Source: Clostridia bacterium (GTDB taxonomy: Bacteria > Bacillota > Clostridia > Oscillospirales > Acutalibacteraceae). Taken from it: 64,000 nt of DNA. The notes under the pieces were generated by a model. The model made no database searches. It saw only the letters and a list, made by a program, of their open reading frames with translations, and was not told the origin of the DNA. The stretch covers positions 19,641-83,640 of the forward strand of contig JAFYUI010000001.1 of NCBI GenBank assembly GCA_017549565.1. Direction: 5' to 3'. Shown in pieces: positions 9,474 through 18,680 of the stretch. A program made the translations under genes and the position numbers. Numbering within the stretch: the first letter of the stretch is position 1; every line of letters starts with the position of its first letter.

Positions 9474-9893
9474 ATGAACACTACTAATAATCCCAAATTA
9501 ACTCGTAATTCGCAGGAACTTCGTCGAAATATGACACGACATGAAAAGCGTTTATGGTATGACTTTTTAAAAGGATTATCAGTAAATTTTAATCGTCAAA
9601 AGGTCATAGGGTGTTATATTGCTGACTTTTATTGTGCATCAGCAAGAGTGATAATTGAACTTGACGGCTCTCAACATTATGAACCACTTGGCATACAAAA
9701 TGATAAGGCAAGAGATGAATATTTTAAAAACTTAGGTTTAACTGTTTTGCGATATTCGAATTATGATATAGATAATAATTTTAGAGGTGTTTGTGAGGAT
9801 GTTTTGAGGCATATTACCACCTCATCCACCGCAAGCGGTCCCCCTTCCCCTCAAGGGGAAGGCATTAATGAAATTTACGAACAAAGCCAATAA
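9474..9893 (+). CDS. DUF559 (Vsr/PD-(D/E)XK-like) endonuclease domain protein
   Basis: 139 residues. The core (about 15-115) has the DUF559 pattern: LRRNMTRHEKRLWYDFLKG, then IADFYCASARVIIELDGSQHY (split here: IADFYC; ELDGSQHY) and RDEYFKNLGLTVLRYSN. This family is related to very-short-patch-repair nucleases, with D and E-x-D/Q-H as probable metal ligands; its activity is not established for small stand-alone members. The last 25 or so residues are encoded by the right terminal repeat (TTSSTASGPPSPQGEG). It is probably the nuclease of a tiny mobile or selfish unit. Confidence 0.85.
   Translation: MNTTNNPKLTRNSQELRRNMTRHEKRLWYDFLKGLSVNFNRQKVIGCYIADFYCASARVIIELDGSQHYEPLGIQNDKARDEYFKNLGLTVLRYSNYDIDNNFRGVCEDVLRHITTSSTASGPPSPQGEGINEIYEQSQ
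9818..9863. repeat. Right terminal repeat of the DUF559 element
   Basis: Inverted counterpart of the left repeat. The outer 21 bp match exactly. The inner hairpin differs in sequence (ACCGC-aa-GCGGT) but keeps its position and pairing, so structure rather than sequence seems conserved there. Confidence 0.85.
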
Positions 9894-9927
9894 TTACGCA
9901 TTACGAATTACGCATTACGCATTATTA
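9893..9927. repeat. Tandem heptamer repeat ATTACGM
   Basis: Four perfect ATTACGC/ATTACGA units (9893, 9900, 9907, 9914) and a degenerate fifth (ATTATTA) directly follow the DUF559 stop codon and precede dnaE. Function unknown. Confidence 0.85.
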
Positions 9928-9937
9928 AAATGGAGGG

Positions 9938-12900
9938 ATGGCAAAATTGAATTTTACACATTTACATGTGCATACCGAATATAGTTTATTAGATGGCTGT
10001 GCCCGCATTAAAAAGCTAATAGACCGTGCGGCTGAGCTCGGTCAAAAAAGCATTGCCATCACCGACCACGGCGTTATGTACGGGGTTATTGATTTTTATA
10101 AATATGCCGTTCAAAAGGGTGTAAAACCAATTATCGGGTGCGAGGTTTATGTTGCCACTCGGGGCCGTTTTGACAAACAAAAAGGGCTTGACGGTTACAC
10201 CCATTTGGTGCTTTTATGCAAGGATAATGAAGGTTATCAAAATCTTATTAAATTAGTGTCGGCCGGCTTTACCGAAGGGTTTTATTCAAAGCCCCGTGTC
10301 GACCACGAGCTTATTAAAAAACATTCCAAAGGTTTGATTTGCCTTTCGGCCTGCCTGGCGGGTGAAATTCCCCGTTTTTTAATGAATGGTGATTATGAAA
10401 AAGCAAAGGAAACTGCACTTTTTTATAAGTCGGTCTTTGGGGAAGATTTTTATTTAGAAATTCAAGACCACGGCATAGCCGAGCAACAGCTTGTAAACCC
10501 GCAAATTATTCGCATTTCAAAAGAATGTGACATACCTCTCGTTGCAACAAACGATGTGCATTATATAAATGATACCGATTATAAAATGCACAAGGTTTTG
10601 GTGTGTATTCAAACTGCAACCAAAATAACAGATGATAATATTTTAGAGTTTAAAACCAACGAGTTTTATTTAAAATCATACGAGCAAATGGCGACGCTTT
10701 TTTCAAATACACCCGAAGCGCTCCATAACACAAATATAATTGCCGAAAAGTGCAATGTCACCTTTGAATTCGGTAAAATAAAGCTACCGCATTTTGAAAT
10801 TGGCGAGCAGGACCATTTTGAGTATTTTAAAGAAAAATGCTTTAATGGACTTTATAAAATTTACGGTCAAAACCCTGCACAAGAGTATATTGACCGCTTA
10901 AATTACGAGCTTTCGGTTATAAACAAAATGGGATACGTTGACTACTTTTTGATAGTAGCCGACTTTGTAAATTATGCAAAAAATCATAATATTCCCGTTG
11001 GCCCGGGGCGTGGCTCGGGTGCGGCATCACTTGCAGCATACTGCGTGGGAATCACAGGTATTGACCCCATTAAATATGACCTTTATTTTGAACGCTTTTT
11101 AAACCCCGAGCGTGTTTCAATGCCCGACTTTGATATAGACTTTTGCTATGTCAACCGCCAAAAAGTAATTGATTATGTAATTGAAAAATATGGTGAAGAC
11201 CACGTTTCGCAAATTGTTACTTTTGGTACCATGGCGGCAAGGGCTGCTATACGCGATGTTGGGCGTGCACTTGATATACCCTATGCCCTTTGCGACAAGG
11301 TGGCAAAGCTTGTGCCCCAGTCGGTAGGTATGACAATTGACCGCGCACTTGAGGGTGGGAAAGAGCTTCGTGACCTTTACGAAAACGATGCGCAAGTTCG
11401 TGAGCTTATCGATATGGCAAGACAGCTTGAGGGTACACCTCGCCACGCATCTACTCACGCAGCAGGTGTAGTTATTTCGGACAAGCCGATAGCGGAATAT
11501 GTACCCCTTGCGGTTAATGACGAAGCAACCGTTACCCAATTTACAATGACCTCGCTTGAAGAGTTGGGCCTTTTGAAAATGGACTTTTTGGGGCTTCGCA
11601 ACCTAACTGTTATTGCCGATACCGAAAAATATATTAGGGAATTTAACCCCGATTTTGATATTGAAAAAGTCCCCCTTGATGACAGTCAAACATATAATAT
11701 GATGGCAAGGGGCAGAACTCTTGGCGTGTTTCAGTTTGAATCGGACGGTATGAAAAATGTTCTCCGTCAGCTAAACCCCGAAAGCATTGAAGATTTAACG
11801 GCGGTCTTGTCGCTTTATAGGCCTGGTCCCATGGACTCAATACCAAAATATATCGAAAACCGCCACAACCCCGAAAAAATCAAATACGATATCCCTGCAC
11901 TTAAAGATATTTTAAGCGTTACCTACGGCTGTATTGTTTATCAGGAACAGGTAATGCAGGTCTTTAGAAAGCTTGGCGGATATTCACTTGGCCGTGCGGA
12001 TATTGTGCGTCGTGCAATGGCAAAGAAAAAGCACGATGTAATGAAAAAAGAAAAGCAATTTTTCCTTTATGGTGAAAAAGATGAAAACGGTAATATTATA
12101 AGTGAGGGCGCTTTGGCTTTCGGCATAAGTGAAGAGTCGGCAAACAAGATTTTTGACCAAATGTCAAGCTTTTCATCCTATGCATTTAACAAAGCCCACG
12201 CCTGTGCATATTCCTTTGTGGCATACCGCACGGCATATCTTAAATGTCATTATCCGTCGCAGTATTTTTCGGCGCTTATGACAAGTATGATGGATTCATC
12301 ACTTAAAATTTCGCAATATACTGCCGAATGTCAAAAAATGGGCATTAAAATTTTGCCACCGTCGGTCAACCACAGTACAAACTGCTTCACGCCCGAGGGT
12401 GATAACATTCGTTTTGGTCTTTTGGCAGTTAAAAATTTAGGGATTTCGATTATTGAGCGAATTGTTTCTGAACGCGAGCAAAACGGCAAATATATCTCGT
12501 TTTATGATTTTTGCCTTCGTAATTATTCGCGCGAATTTAATCGCAAGGCAGTTGAGGGGCTTATAAAAAGCGGTGCGCTTGACTGCGTATCACAAAACCG
12601 CCGTGAAATGCTTTATAATATCGATGGCGTTATGGCGGCAGTAGAAAGTGAAAAGCGCTTTTCGGCACAGGGGCAGCTTAATTTGTTTGGCGAAATGGAT
12701 ATGCCCAACGCCTATGAAATGGTAAGTGTGCCTGAAATGTCACGCGAAATGCGACTTTCAATGGAAAAAGAGTCAACAGGTCTTTACCTTACAGGGCACC
12801 CAATGGATGAATTTTCCGACTTTTTAAAAAATGCAAAATATGAAAAGCTTAAAGATGTGGCGGCAGGCAAATACCCCGACGGCAAGCGTGTTACGGTTGC

Positions 12901-13387
12901 GGGTATAATAGATGGCGTAAAGGTGCGTCAGCTTAAAAACAACAACCTTTTATGCACCGCACAAATTGAGGATATGACCTCGTTTGTTAATATCACAATT
13001 TTTTCAAATGCTTACAACACCTTTAAACCCTTAATAACCGACACAAAACCCATTATTTTAACGGGTCGTATTGCCGAAAGGGAAGACCGCGATGTTGAAA
13101 TTGTGGTAGAAAAAATTGAGGCGATACCCGAAAATTTAAAGGGTAGCACACCGCAAAAAATTAAGGCAGGACTTTATTTAAGGGTTAAAAGTGCCGAAAG
13201 TGAAGATTTTAAAAAAATTAAAACAATTTTGTCACAACATAAGGGAAATACACCTGTTTTCATCGTCTGCGAGGACACAGGAAAACGCCTTGCAGCGCCC
13301 CAAAGTCTTTATGTAAAATTCGGCGATGAATTAAATAAAAAGCTTGTTGCAGTTTTGGGCGAAAATAATGTGAAAAATTTTTGTTGA
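9938..13387 (+). CDS. dnaE: DNA polymerase III subunit alpha (DnaE type)
   Basis: 1149 residues; C-family replicative polymerase. Order: PHP domain (HLHVHTEYSLLDG, residues about 8-20), palm with GRGSGAASLAAYC and the catalytic acidic motif MPDFDIDF, polymerase core to about 830, helix-hairpin-helix, then an OB fold (VTVAGIIDGVKVRQLK). No intein is seen. The ATG at 9938 lies only one base after GGAGG, which is too close; the in-frame TTG at 9947 has an ideal 10-base spacing and gives the typical short N-terminus, so either may be used. Next to it is the DUF559 insertion; pfkA follows. Confidence 0.96.
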   Translation: MAKLNFTHLHVHTEYSLLDGCARIKKLIDRAAELGQKSIAITDHGVMYGVIDFYKYAVQKGVKPIIGCEVYVATRGRFDKQKGLDGYTHLVLLCKDNEGYQNLIKLVSAGFTEGFYSKPRVDHELIKKHSKGLICLSACLAGEIPRFLMNGDYEKAKETALFYKSVFGEDFYLEIQDHGIAEQQLVNPQIIRISKECDIPLVATNDVHYINDTDYKMHKVLVCIQTATKITDDNILEFKTNEFYLKSYEQMATLFSNTPEALHNTNIIAEKCNVTFEFGKIKLPHFEIGEQDHFEYFKEKCFNGLYKIYGQNPAQEYIDRLNYELSVINKMGYVDYFLIVADFVNYAKNHNIPVGPGRGSGAASLAAYCVGITGIDPIKYDLYFERFLNPERVSMPDFDIDFCYVNRQKVIDYVIEKYGEDHVSQIVTFGTMAARAAIRDVGRALDIPYALCDKVAKLVPQSVGMTIDRALEGGKELRDLYENDAQVRELIDMARQLEGTPRHASTHAAGVVISDKPIAEYVPLAVNDEATVTQFTMTSLEELGLLKMDFLGLRNLTVIADTEKYIREFNPDFDIEKVPLDDSQTYNMMARGRTLGVFQFESDGMKNVLRQLNPESIEDLTAVLSLYRPGPMDSIPKYIENRHNPEKIKYDIPALKDILSVTYGCIVYQEQVMQVFRKLGGYSLGRADIVRRAMAKKKHDVMKKEKQFFLYGEKDENGNIISEGALAFGISEESANKIFDQMSSFSSYAFNKAHACAYSFVAYRTAYLKCHYPSQYFSALMTSMMDSSLKISQYTAECQKMGIKILPPSVNHSTNCFTPEGDNIRFGLLAVKNLGISIIERIVSEREQNGKYISFYDFCLRNYSREFNRKAVEGLIKSGALDCVSQNRREMLYNIDGVMAAVESEKRFSAQGQLNLFGEMDMPNAYEMVSVPEMSREMRLSMEKESTGLYLTGHPMDEFSDFLKNAKYEKLKDVAAGKYPDGKRVTVAGIIDGVKVRQLKNNNLLCTAQIEDMTSFVNITIFSNAYNTFKPLITDTKPIILTGRIAEREDRDVEIVVEKIEAIPENLKGSTPQKIKAGLYLRVKSAESEDFKKIKTILSQHKGNTPVFIVCEDTGKRLAAPQSLYVKFGDELNKKLVAVLGENNVKNFC

Positions 13388-13456
13388 AAAATAACAGTTT
13401 TTGGTATATACTATATAATACTTGAATTTTATAAGTTCTTTTTGGAGTTGATTTAT

Positions 13457-14416
13457 ATGAAAACTATCGCTGTACTTACCAGTGGCGGTGACGCTCCCGG
13501 TATGAACGCGGCTGTTCGTGCGGTTGTTAGAACAGCTATTGCAAACGGTATGACAGTTAAGGGAATTCGTCGTGGCTATAACGGCCTTATGGAAGGCGAT
13601 ATTATTGATTTAGGCGCACGTGATGTGTCTGATATTATACAGCTTGGCGGTACAATGCTTTACAGTGCAAGAAGTCCTTTATTCAAAACAGAAGAGGGTA
13701 TTGCACAAGCAATTGAAAATTGCAAAAAGCATGGTATTGAAGGTATTGCCGTAATCGGTGGCGACGGCTCATTCAGGGGTGCTCGTGATTTATCACTTCG
13801 CGGTATTCCTTGCGTTGGTATTCCCGCAACAATCGATAATGATATTGCATCTACAGAATATACAATTGGTTTTGATACTGCAATGAACACCGTTATTCAA
13901 ATGGTTGACCGTTTGCGTGACACCTGTGATTCACACGCGCGTTGCAGCGTGGTTGAGGTTATGGGCAGACATGCAGGTCACATTGCACTCCGTACCGGTA
14001 TTTCGGTTGGCGCAACAGCAATTTTGGTGCCCGAGCATAACAATACCGTAGAAGATGTTATTGAAAAAATCGAAGCTACCCGTAAGCTTGGCAAAAAGCA
14101 CTTTATCGTAATGGTTGCCGAAGGTGTTGGCGGTGTTGATGCAATGGCAAAGAAAATTGAGGAAGTTACCGGCATTGAAACCAGAGGAACTGTTTTAGGT
14201 CACGTTCAACGCGGTGGCAGCCCAACTGTTCGCGACCGTGTAATTGCAACCCAAATGGGTTATGAGGCGGTTTGCCTTTTGAAAGAGGGTATTGGCAACC
14301 GTGTTGTTGCTTACAAGCTTGGCAAAATTGAAAATTATGATATTTATGAAGCACTTAATATGACAAAGGGCTTTGATGAATATATGTATAATGTTGCCGA
14401 TATTACATCAATATAA
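13457..14416 (+). CDS. pfkA: 6-phosphofructokinase
   Basis: 319 residues, the standard length of bacterial ATP-dependent PFK; it makes fructose-1,6-bisphosphate. Seen: GGDAPGMNAAVRAVVR, GGDGSFRGA, catalytic PATIDNDI and VEVMGRHAGHIAL. The ATG at 13457 has GGAG 9 bases upstream; a TTG at 13442 in the same frame would destroy that spacing. A TATAAT at 13414-13419 upstream lacks a convincing -35. Position after dnaE is conserved in Firmicutes. Confidence 0.97.
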   Translation: MKTIAVLTSGGDAPGMNAAVRAVVRTAIANGMTVKGIRRGYNGLMEGDIIDLGARDVSDIIQLGGTMLYSARSPLFKTEEGIAQAIENCKKHGIEGIAVIGGDGSFRGARDLSLRGIPCVGIPATIDNDIASTEYTIGFDTAMNTVIQMVDRLRDTCDSHARCSVVEVMGRHAGHIALRTGISVGATAILVPEHNNTVEDVIEKIEATRKLGKKHFIVMVAEGVGGVDAMAKKIEEVTGIETRGTVLGHVQRGGSPTVRDRVIATQMGYEAVCLLKEGIGNRVVAYKLGKIENYDIYEALNMTKGFDEYMYNVADITSI

Positions 14417-14421
14417 TTATA

Positions 14422-14448
14422 AAAAAAGAGCCGTTTCGGCTCTTTTTT
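14422..14448 (+). terminator. Terminator after pfkA
   Basis: Stem AAAAGAGCCG / CGGCTCTTTT with a TTT loop and a following T-run, just after the pfkA stop. Confidence 0.9.
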
Positions 14449-14465
14449 AGTAAATGAGGAAAATT

Positions 14466-15503
14466 ATGGAAAAAGTTTTAGTCGGTATGAGCGGTGGTGT
14501 AGACTCCTCGGTTACGGCGGCACTTTTGAAAAATGACGGGTATGAGGTTTTGGGCCTTACCTTAAATCTTTTTGGGAATGATGAAACGGCATCTAATGAT
14601 GCAAAATCAGTTTGCGATGCTTTGGAAATTGAGCATAAAACCGCCGACCTGAAAAACGAATTTAAGGCACTTGTTATTGATGATTTTATAAATGAATATA
14701 TAAACGGTCGCACCCCAAACCCTTGTATTGTTTGCAATAAAAAAATTAAATTTGGTGAAATGCTTAATTTGGCCGATAGATTTGGCTGTGATAAAATTGC
14801 TACGGGCCATTATGCCAAAATCATTCAAAAAGATGGTCGTTATTTGCTTTTTAAGGCCGATGATAAGGCAAAGGACCAAAGCTATGTGCTTTATTGCTTA
14901 AATCAAGAACAGCTGTCCCGTGTTTTATTACCTCTTGCAATTCACTCTAAAACCGAGGTGCGTGAGGTTGCCGATTCGCTTAATTTATCAAACGCAAATA
15001 AAAAAGACAGTCAGGACATTTGCTTTGTGCCCGATGGAGATTATGCTGCTTTTATCGAAAAAACAGCTGATTTTGTGTCAAACACGGGTGATTATCTTGA
15101 TGTAAACGGCAAGGTTTTAGGCAAGCATAAGGGTGTTATTCGTTACACTATTGGGCAAAGAAAAGGGCTTGGAATTGCCCTTGGTAAGCCCGCCTTTGTA
15201 ATAAGTAAAAACCCCGAAACAAACCAGGTGGTAATTGGAGATGAGGAGCACCTTTTTTATAAAAAGGTTTATGTTGAAAATGTAAATTTCATACCCTTTG
15301 ATACCTTGGAAAATGAGATGAAAGTGTGCTGTAAGCTTCGTTACCGACATACCGAACAGCCCGCAGTTATTAAACTGTATAAAAACGGTGTTTTGGTGGA
15401 ATTTGACGAGCCACAGCGTGCGCCAAGTGCCGGACAAGCGGCCGTTTTTTATGACGGCGATATGGTTGTCGGCGGCGGCGTAATTGTTAGCGGCATAGAA
15501 TAA
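14466..15503 (+). CDS. mnmA: tRNA-specific 2-thiouridylase MnmA
   Basis: 345 residues. Installs the 2-thio group on U34 of Lys, Glu and Gln tRNAs. PP-loop MSGGVDSSVTAALL at the N-terminus, first catalytic cysteine in NPCIVCNKKIKFG, second in DICFVPDGDY, and GQRKGLGIALGKPAFVI are visible. The ATG at 14466 follows GAGGA by 5 bases; the frame opens earlier, at 14454, without a signal. A hairpin terminator follows immediately. Confidence 0.96.
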   Translation: MEKVLVGMSGGVDSSVTAALLKNDGYEVLGLTLNLFGNDETASNDAKSVCDALEIEHKTADLKNEFKALVIDDFINEYINGRTPNPCIVCNKKIKFGEMLNLADRFGCDKIATGHYAKIIQKDGRYLLFKADDKAKDQSYVLYCLNQEQLSRVLLPLAIHSKTEVREVADSLNLSNANKKDSQDICFVPDGDYAAFIEKTADFVSNTGDYLDVNGKVLGKHKGVIRYTIGQRKGLGIALGKPAFVISKNPETNQVVIGDEEHLFYKKVYVENVNFIPFDTLENEMKVCCKLRYRHTEQPAVIKLYKNGVLVEFDEPQRAPSAGQAAVFYDGDMVVGGGVIVSGIE

Positions 15504-15512
15504 ATTTTAATG

Positions 15513-15553
15513 GCATATCCTTTTATAGAAGATATAAAAGGGTGTGCTTTTTT
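15513..15553 (+). terminator. Terminator after mnmA, overlapping the next gene's start region
   Basis: Arms 15513-15527 and 15533-15547 pair over 15 positions (two G-U) around a 5-base loop and are followed by six T. An ATG at 15510 lies at its foot and is therefore unlikely to start the carboxypeptidase. Confidence 0.8.
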
Positions 15554-16766
15554 GTTTAAATTTTTAAAGATTTTTTTAAGCAGTATTTTAATTATTTGTT
15601 TATTTATAACGGCGGTTTTTGGGGCTACAGTTTCAAGCGAATGTGATTTAACCGATATAAATGTGCCCATTGACACAAAGGTTGAAAATGCGGCTATCGG
15701 ACAAAAGCTTGATATAAAGGCAAAATCGGTTATTTTGATGGAGCCCAAAACCGGTACAATTTTATATGAAAGCAACAGTGATGAAAAATTGGCGCCGGCA
15801 TCAATAACCAAAATAATGTCGCTGTTACTTGTTATGGAGGCCATTGACCGACAGGACATAACCCTGGAAACTGTGGTTACCGCAAGTGAACACGCTTGCA
15901 GTATGGGCGGTTCACAAATCTGGCTTGAACCAAACGAAGCAATGACAGTTCACGAGCTTTTAAAGGCGACGGTTATTGCATCGGCAAATGATGCCTGTGT
16001 GGCACTTGGCGAGCTTATCGCAGGCAGTGAAGAAGGCTTTGTCGCTTTAATGAATTCCCGCGCAAAAGAGCTTGGTATGACTAATACCACCTTTGTAAAC
16101 TGTACAGGGCTTGATGCCGAGGGGCATTTAACCTCGGCACACGATGTGGCGGTTGCATCAAGTGAACTTATAAAGCATCAACTTATAAAGGATTATTCAA
16201 CAGTTTGGATGGATACCCTTCGTGACGGCAAAAGCGAGCTTGTAAACACTAATAAGCTTGTTAGGTTTTATAAAGGCACAACAGGTCTTAAAACCGGTAC
16301 AACAAGCACTGCGGGCTATTGTCTTTCGGCAACTGCCGAGCGTGGCGGTATGGAGCTTGTTGCGGTGGTAATGTCGGGCGAAACCAGTGATGAAAGGTTT
16401 AACGGAGCGAAAAAGCTTTTGGATTATGGTTTTGCAAATTATAATTTTTTTGAAATTGAAGCCGACCTTGAAGGCAATGAAACCGTACCAATTAAAAAAG
16501 GAGTTATGAAAGGGGTTGGCGTTACGGCTGACGGCAAGCTTAACCTTTTGTTGCCCAAAAGCGAGGCAAAGGATATTACCCAAAAGCTTAATTTTAAAAA
16601 GGATATTACCGCACCGATTAAAAAAGGCGATAGCGTTGGCGAGTGCGAGGTTTTTGTGGGCGAAAAATCGGTTGGAAGCATAAATATTGTTTCAAAAGAG
16701 GATATTGAGCGCCTAAATTTATGGATAACTTTTAAATGGATTTTAAACGGTTTATTAACTTTGTGA
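15552..16766 (+). CDS. Serine-type D-Ala-D-Ala carboxypeptidase (DacF/S11 family)
   Basis: About 404 residues; trims the terminal D-Ala of peptidoglycan stem peptides outside the membrane. An N-terminal hydrophobic signal (FLKIFLSSILIICLFITAVFG) is followed by the penicillin-binding triad: SITK (in APASITKIM), SAN (in ASANDACVA) and KTG (in GLKTGTT). A C-terminal PBP5-like beta domain follows, with no obvious extra anchor. The in-frame ATG at 15510 is inside the mnmA terminator. The TTG at 15552, with AAGGGTG about 9 bases ahead (itself the 3' arm of the hairpin), gives a clean signal peptide and is preferred. Confidence 0.9.
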   Translation: MFKFLKIFLSSILIICLFITAVFGATVSSECDLTDINVPIDTKVENAAIGQKLDIKAKSVILMEPKTGTILYESNSDEKLAPASITKIMSLLLVMEAIDRQDITLETVVTASEHACSMGGSQIWLEPNEAMTVHELLKATVIASANDACVALGELIAGSEEGFVALMNSRAKELGMTNTTFVNCTGLDAEGHLTSAHDVAVASSELIKHQLIKDYSTVWMDTLRDGKSELVNTNKLVRFYKGTTGLKTGTTSTAGYCLSATAERGGMELVAVVMSGETSDERFNGAKKLLDYGFANYNFFEIEADLEGNETVPIKKGVMKGVGVTADGKLNLLLPKSEAKDITQKLNFKKDITAPIKKGDSVGECEVFVGEKSVGSINIVSKEDIERLNLWITFKWILNGLLTL

Positions 16767-16793
16767 TTTTTTTGTAAATAATGATATTTACCC

Positions 16794-16822
16794 TTGAAAA
16801 AGGTGACAAAATATAGTAAAAT
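16794..16822 (+). promoter_or_regulatory. Promoter of pgi
   Basis: -35 TTGAAA (16794-16799), 17-bp spacer, -10 TAAAAT (16817-16822), 34 bases before the pgi ATG. Confidence 0.65.
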
Positions 16823-16856
16823 AATAAAAAAGAATATCTTCAAAAGGTGAAAAGCA

Positions 16857-18197
16857 ATGTCTATTAAATTTAATTCATCCTTTGCGGCTGATTTTATCCG
16901 TGAAAACGACCTTAAAGGTTTAGAAACACAGGTAGCCGCTGCACACAAAACAGTTAACGAAAAAAGTGGTTTGGGTAACGACTTTTTGGGTTGGGTTACT
17001 CTTCCAACCGATTATGATAAAGAAGAATTTGCCCGCATTAAAAAAGCGGCAGAAAAAATTAAGGAAGATACCGATATTTTAATCGTTATCGGCATTGGCG
17101 GTTCTTATCTTGGCGCACGCGCCGCTATCGAATTTTTAAAGGGTCCATATTATAACAATTTAAGAAACGGCGTTCCTGAAATTTATTTTGCAGGTAACAA
17201 TATAAGCGGTTCTTATCTTGATGATATGTTAAAGCTTTGCGAAGGTAAACGCGTTTCGGTTAATATCATTTCAAAATCGGGCACCACTACCGAGCCCGCA
17301 ATTGCTTTCCGTGTTTTCAGAAAGCTTTTGGAAGAACGCTATGGCGAAGAGGAAGCAGCAAAGCGCATTTACTGCACAACCGACAAGGCACGCGGCACAC
17401 TTAAACAGTTGGCTGATGAAAAGGGCTATGAATGCTTTGTAGTACCTGATGATGTTGGCGGCCGTTTCTCAGTTCTTACAGCAGTTGGTCTTTTGCCAAT
17501 CGCAGCAGCAGGCGCTGATATTGATGCTTTAATGGCAGGTGCCGCAAAAGCAATGACTCAATATAACAACGAAAACCTTTACGAAAATGACTGCTATCTT
17601 TACGCAGCACTTCGCAATGCATTTTACCGCAAGGGTAAATCGGTTGAGCTTTTGGTTAGCTATGAGCCACGCTTTACAATGATGGCTGAATGGTTTAAGC
17701 AATTATTCGGCGAAAGCGAGGGTAAGGATAACAAGGGTCTTTTCCCCGCATCTGTTATCTTCTCGACTGATTTGCACTCTATGGGACAATATGTTCAAGA
17801 CGGTGCACGCTTAATGTTTGAAACCGTTGTTACCTTTGATGAAAGCTTGGCTGATGTTACTATTGAAAAAGAAGCTGACGATGGTGACGGTCTTAACTTC
17901 CTTGCAGGCAAGACAATGTCCTTTGTAAACCAAAAGGCATTTGAAGGTACTGTTTTGGCACATACCGACGGTGGTGTTCCCAATCTTGAAATTAAGGTTT
18001 CAAAGCCGGATGAAGAAAATCTCGGTATGCTTATCTACTTCTTTGAAAAGGCATGTGCAATTTCGGGTTATATGCTTGGTGTAAATCCATTTGACCAACC
18101 CGGTGTTGAAAGCTATAAAAAGAATATGTTTGCACTTCTTGGCAAACCGGGTTATGAAGCACAAAAGGCCGAACTTGAAGCAAGACTTAATAAATAA
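16857..18197 (+). CDS. pgi: Glucose-6-phosphate isomerase
   Basis: 446 residues, the short bacterial form. Interconverts glucose-6-P and fructose-6-P. Seen: [45 protein letters not shown], the catalytic glutamate in [10 protein letters not shown] and [14 protein letters not shown]. It has its own promoter. AAAGGTG precedes the ATG. A small hairpin (ACTGCC/GGCAGT, 18207-18222) without a T-run lies downstream. Confidence 0.97.
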   Translation: MSIKFNSSFAADFIRENDLKGLETQVAAAHKTVNEKSGLGNDFLGWVTLPTDYDKEEFARIKKAAEKIKEDTDILIVIGIGGSYLGARAAIEFLKGPYYNNLRNGVPEIYFAGNNISGSYLDDMLKLCEGKRVSVNIISKSGTTTEPAIAFRVFRKLLEERYGEEEAAKRIYCTTDKARGTLKQLADEKGYECFVVPDDVGGRFSVLTAVGLLPIAAAGADIDALMAGAAKAMTQYNNENLYENDCYLYAALRNAFYRKGKSVELLVSYEPRFTMMAEWFKQLFGESEGKDNKGLFPASVIFSTDLHSMGQYVQDGARLMFETVVTFDESLADVTIEKEADDGDGLNFLAGKTMSFVNQKAFEGTVLAHTDGGVPNLEIKVSKPDEENLGMLIYFFEKACAISGYMLGVNPFDQPGVESYKKNMFALLGKPGYEAQKAELEARLNK

Positions 18198-18248
18198 TTT
18201 TAGAAATTACTGCCTTTTGGCAGTTATATAAAAAAGGAGTTGTTACAA

Positions 18249-18659
18249 ATGATTAAAATCATTATCGGAAAAAAGGGCTCGGGCAAAACTAAATTATTGG
18301 CAGATATGGTAAACACTGCTGCTGACACAAGTCTTGGCAATGTTGTATGTATCGAAAAAAGCGACGCTCTTATCTATTCCATTAAATATAAGGCAAGACT
18401 TGTTGATACTGACACCTATGGCATTAACGGTTATGATGAATACTATGGCATGATTGCCGGTATTAAAGCAGGCAACCACGACATTACTCACATCTTTGGT
18501 GATGCTACACTTCGTATCGGTGGCAGAGATTTTGATGAGTTGGCTGATTTCTTTGAAAGAATTTCAAAAATTGAAGATGTTGAATTTATCTTTACTATTT
18601 CAGCTGATAAGGAAGAACTTCCAAAGAAAATCTTCGATTTTGCAGAGGTTTGCAACTAA
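18249..18659 (+). CDS. Small P-loop protein of unknown function
   Basis: 136 residues beginning with a clear Walker A motif, IIIGKKGSGKTKLL (GxxGSGKT), followed by an alpha/beta domain with hydrophobic strands such as VVCIEKSD, HIFGDATLR and VEFIFTISAD. It looks like a minimal P-loop NTPase; I know no assigned role. The ATG at 18249 has AAGGAG 9 bases upstream; an earlier start at 18240 has no spacing. It lies 51 bases after pgi and ends before a strong terminator, so co-transcription with pgi is likely. Confidence 0.8.
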   Translation: MIKIIIGKKGSGKTKLLADMVNTAADTSLGNVVCIEKSDALIYSIKYKARLVDTDTYGINGYDEYYGMIAGIKAGNHDITHIFGDATLRIGGRDFDELADFFERISKIEDVEFIFTISADKEELPKKIFDFAEVCN

Positions 18660-18680
18660 TTAACACTAAATACAAAAAAT

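Larger units (their letters stand above)
9425..9863. mobile_element. 439-bp DUF559 mini-element bounded by paired palindromes
   Basis: Outer arms at 9425-9445 and 9843-9863 are identical 21-bp inverted copies, each itself a palindrome (CCTTCCCCT-2 nt-AGGGGAAGG). Inside each lies a second small hairpin: GTCAC/GTGAC at 9447-9459 on the left, ACCGC/GCGGT at 9828-9839 on the right. The same 10-bp border then follows in inverted copies (GGATGAGGTG at 9460-9469; CACCTCATCC at 9818-9827). Between them lies only the DUF559 nuclease gene. The unit breaks the normally tight whiA-dnaE arrangement, which suggests insertion. No target-site duplication could be fixed by eye. Confidence 0.75.

Noticed and set aside
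11117-11539. 140-codon antisense frame in dnaE
   Set aside because: It lies wholly inside the conserved polymerase core of dnaE and is explained by codon bias.
16439-16948. 169-codon antisense frame across the carboxypeptidase/pgi junction
   Set aside because: It covers the end of a well-supported gene and the pgi promoter on the other strand and has no SD.
18207-18222. Terminator after pgi
   Set aside because: The hairpin ACTGCC/GGCAGT lacks a T-run and the next gene follows closely, so read-through is expected.
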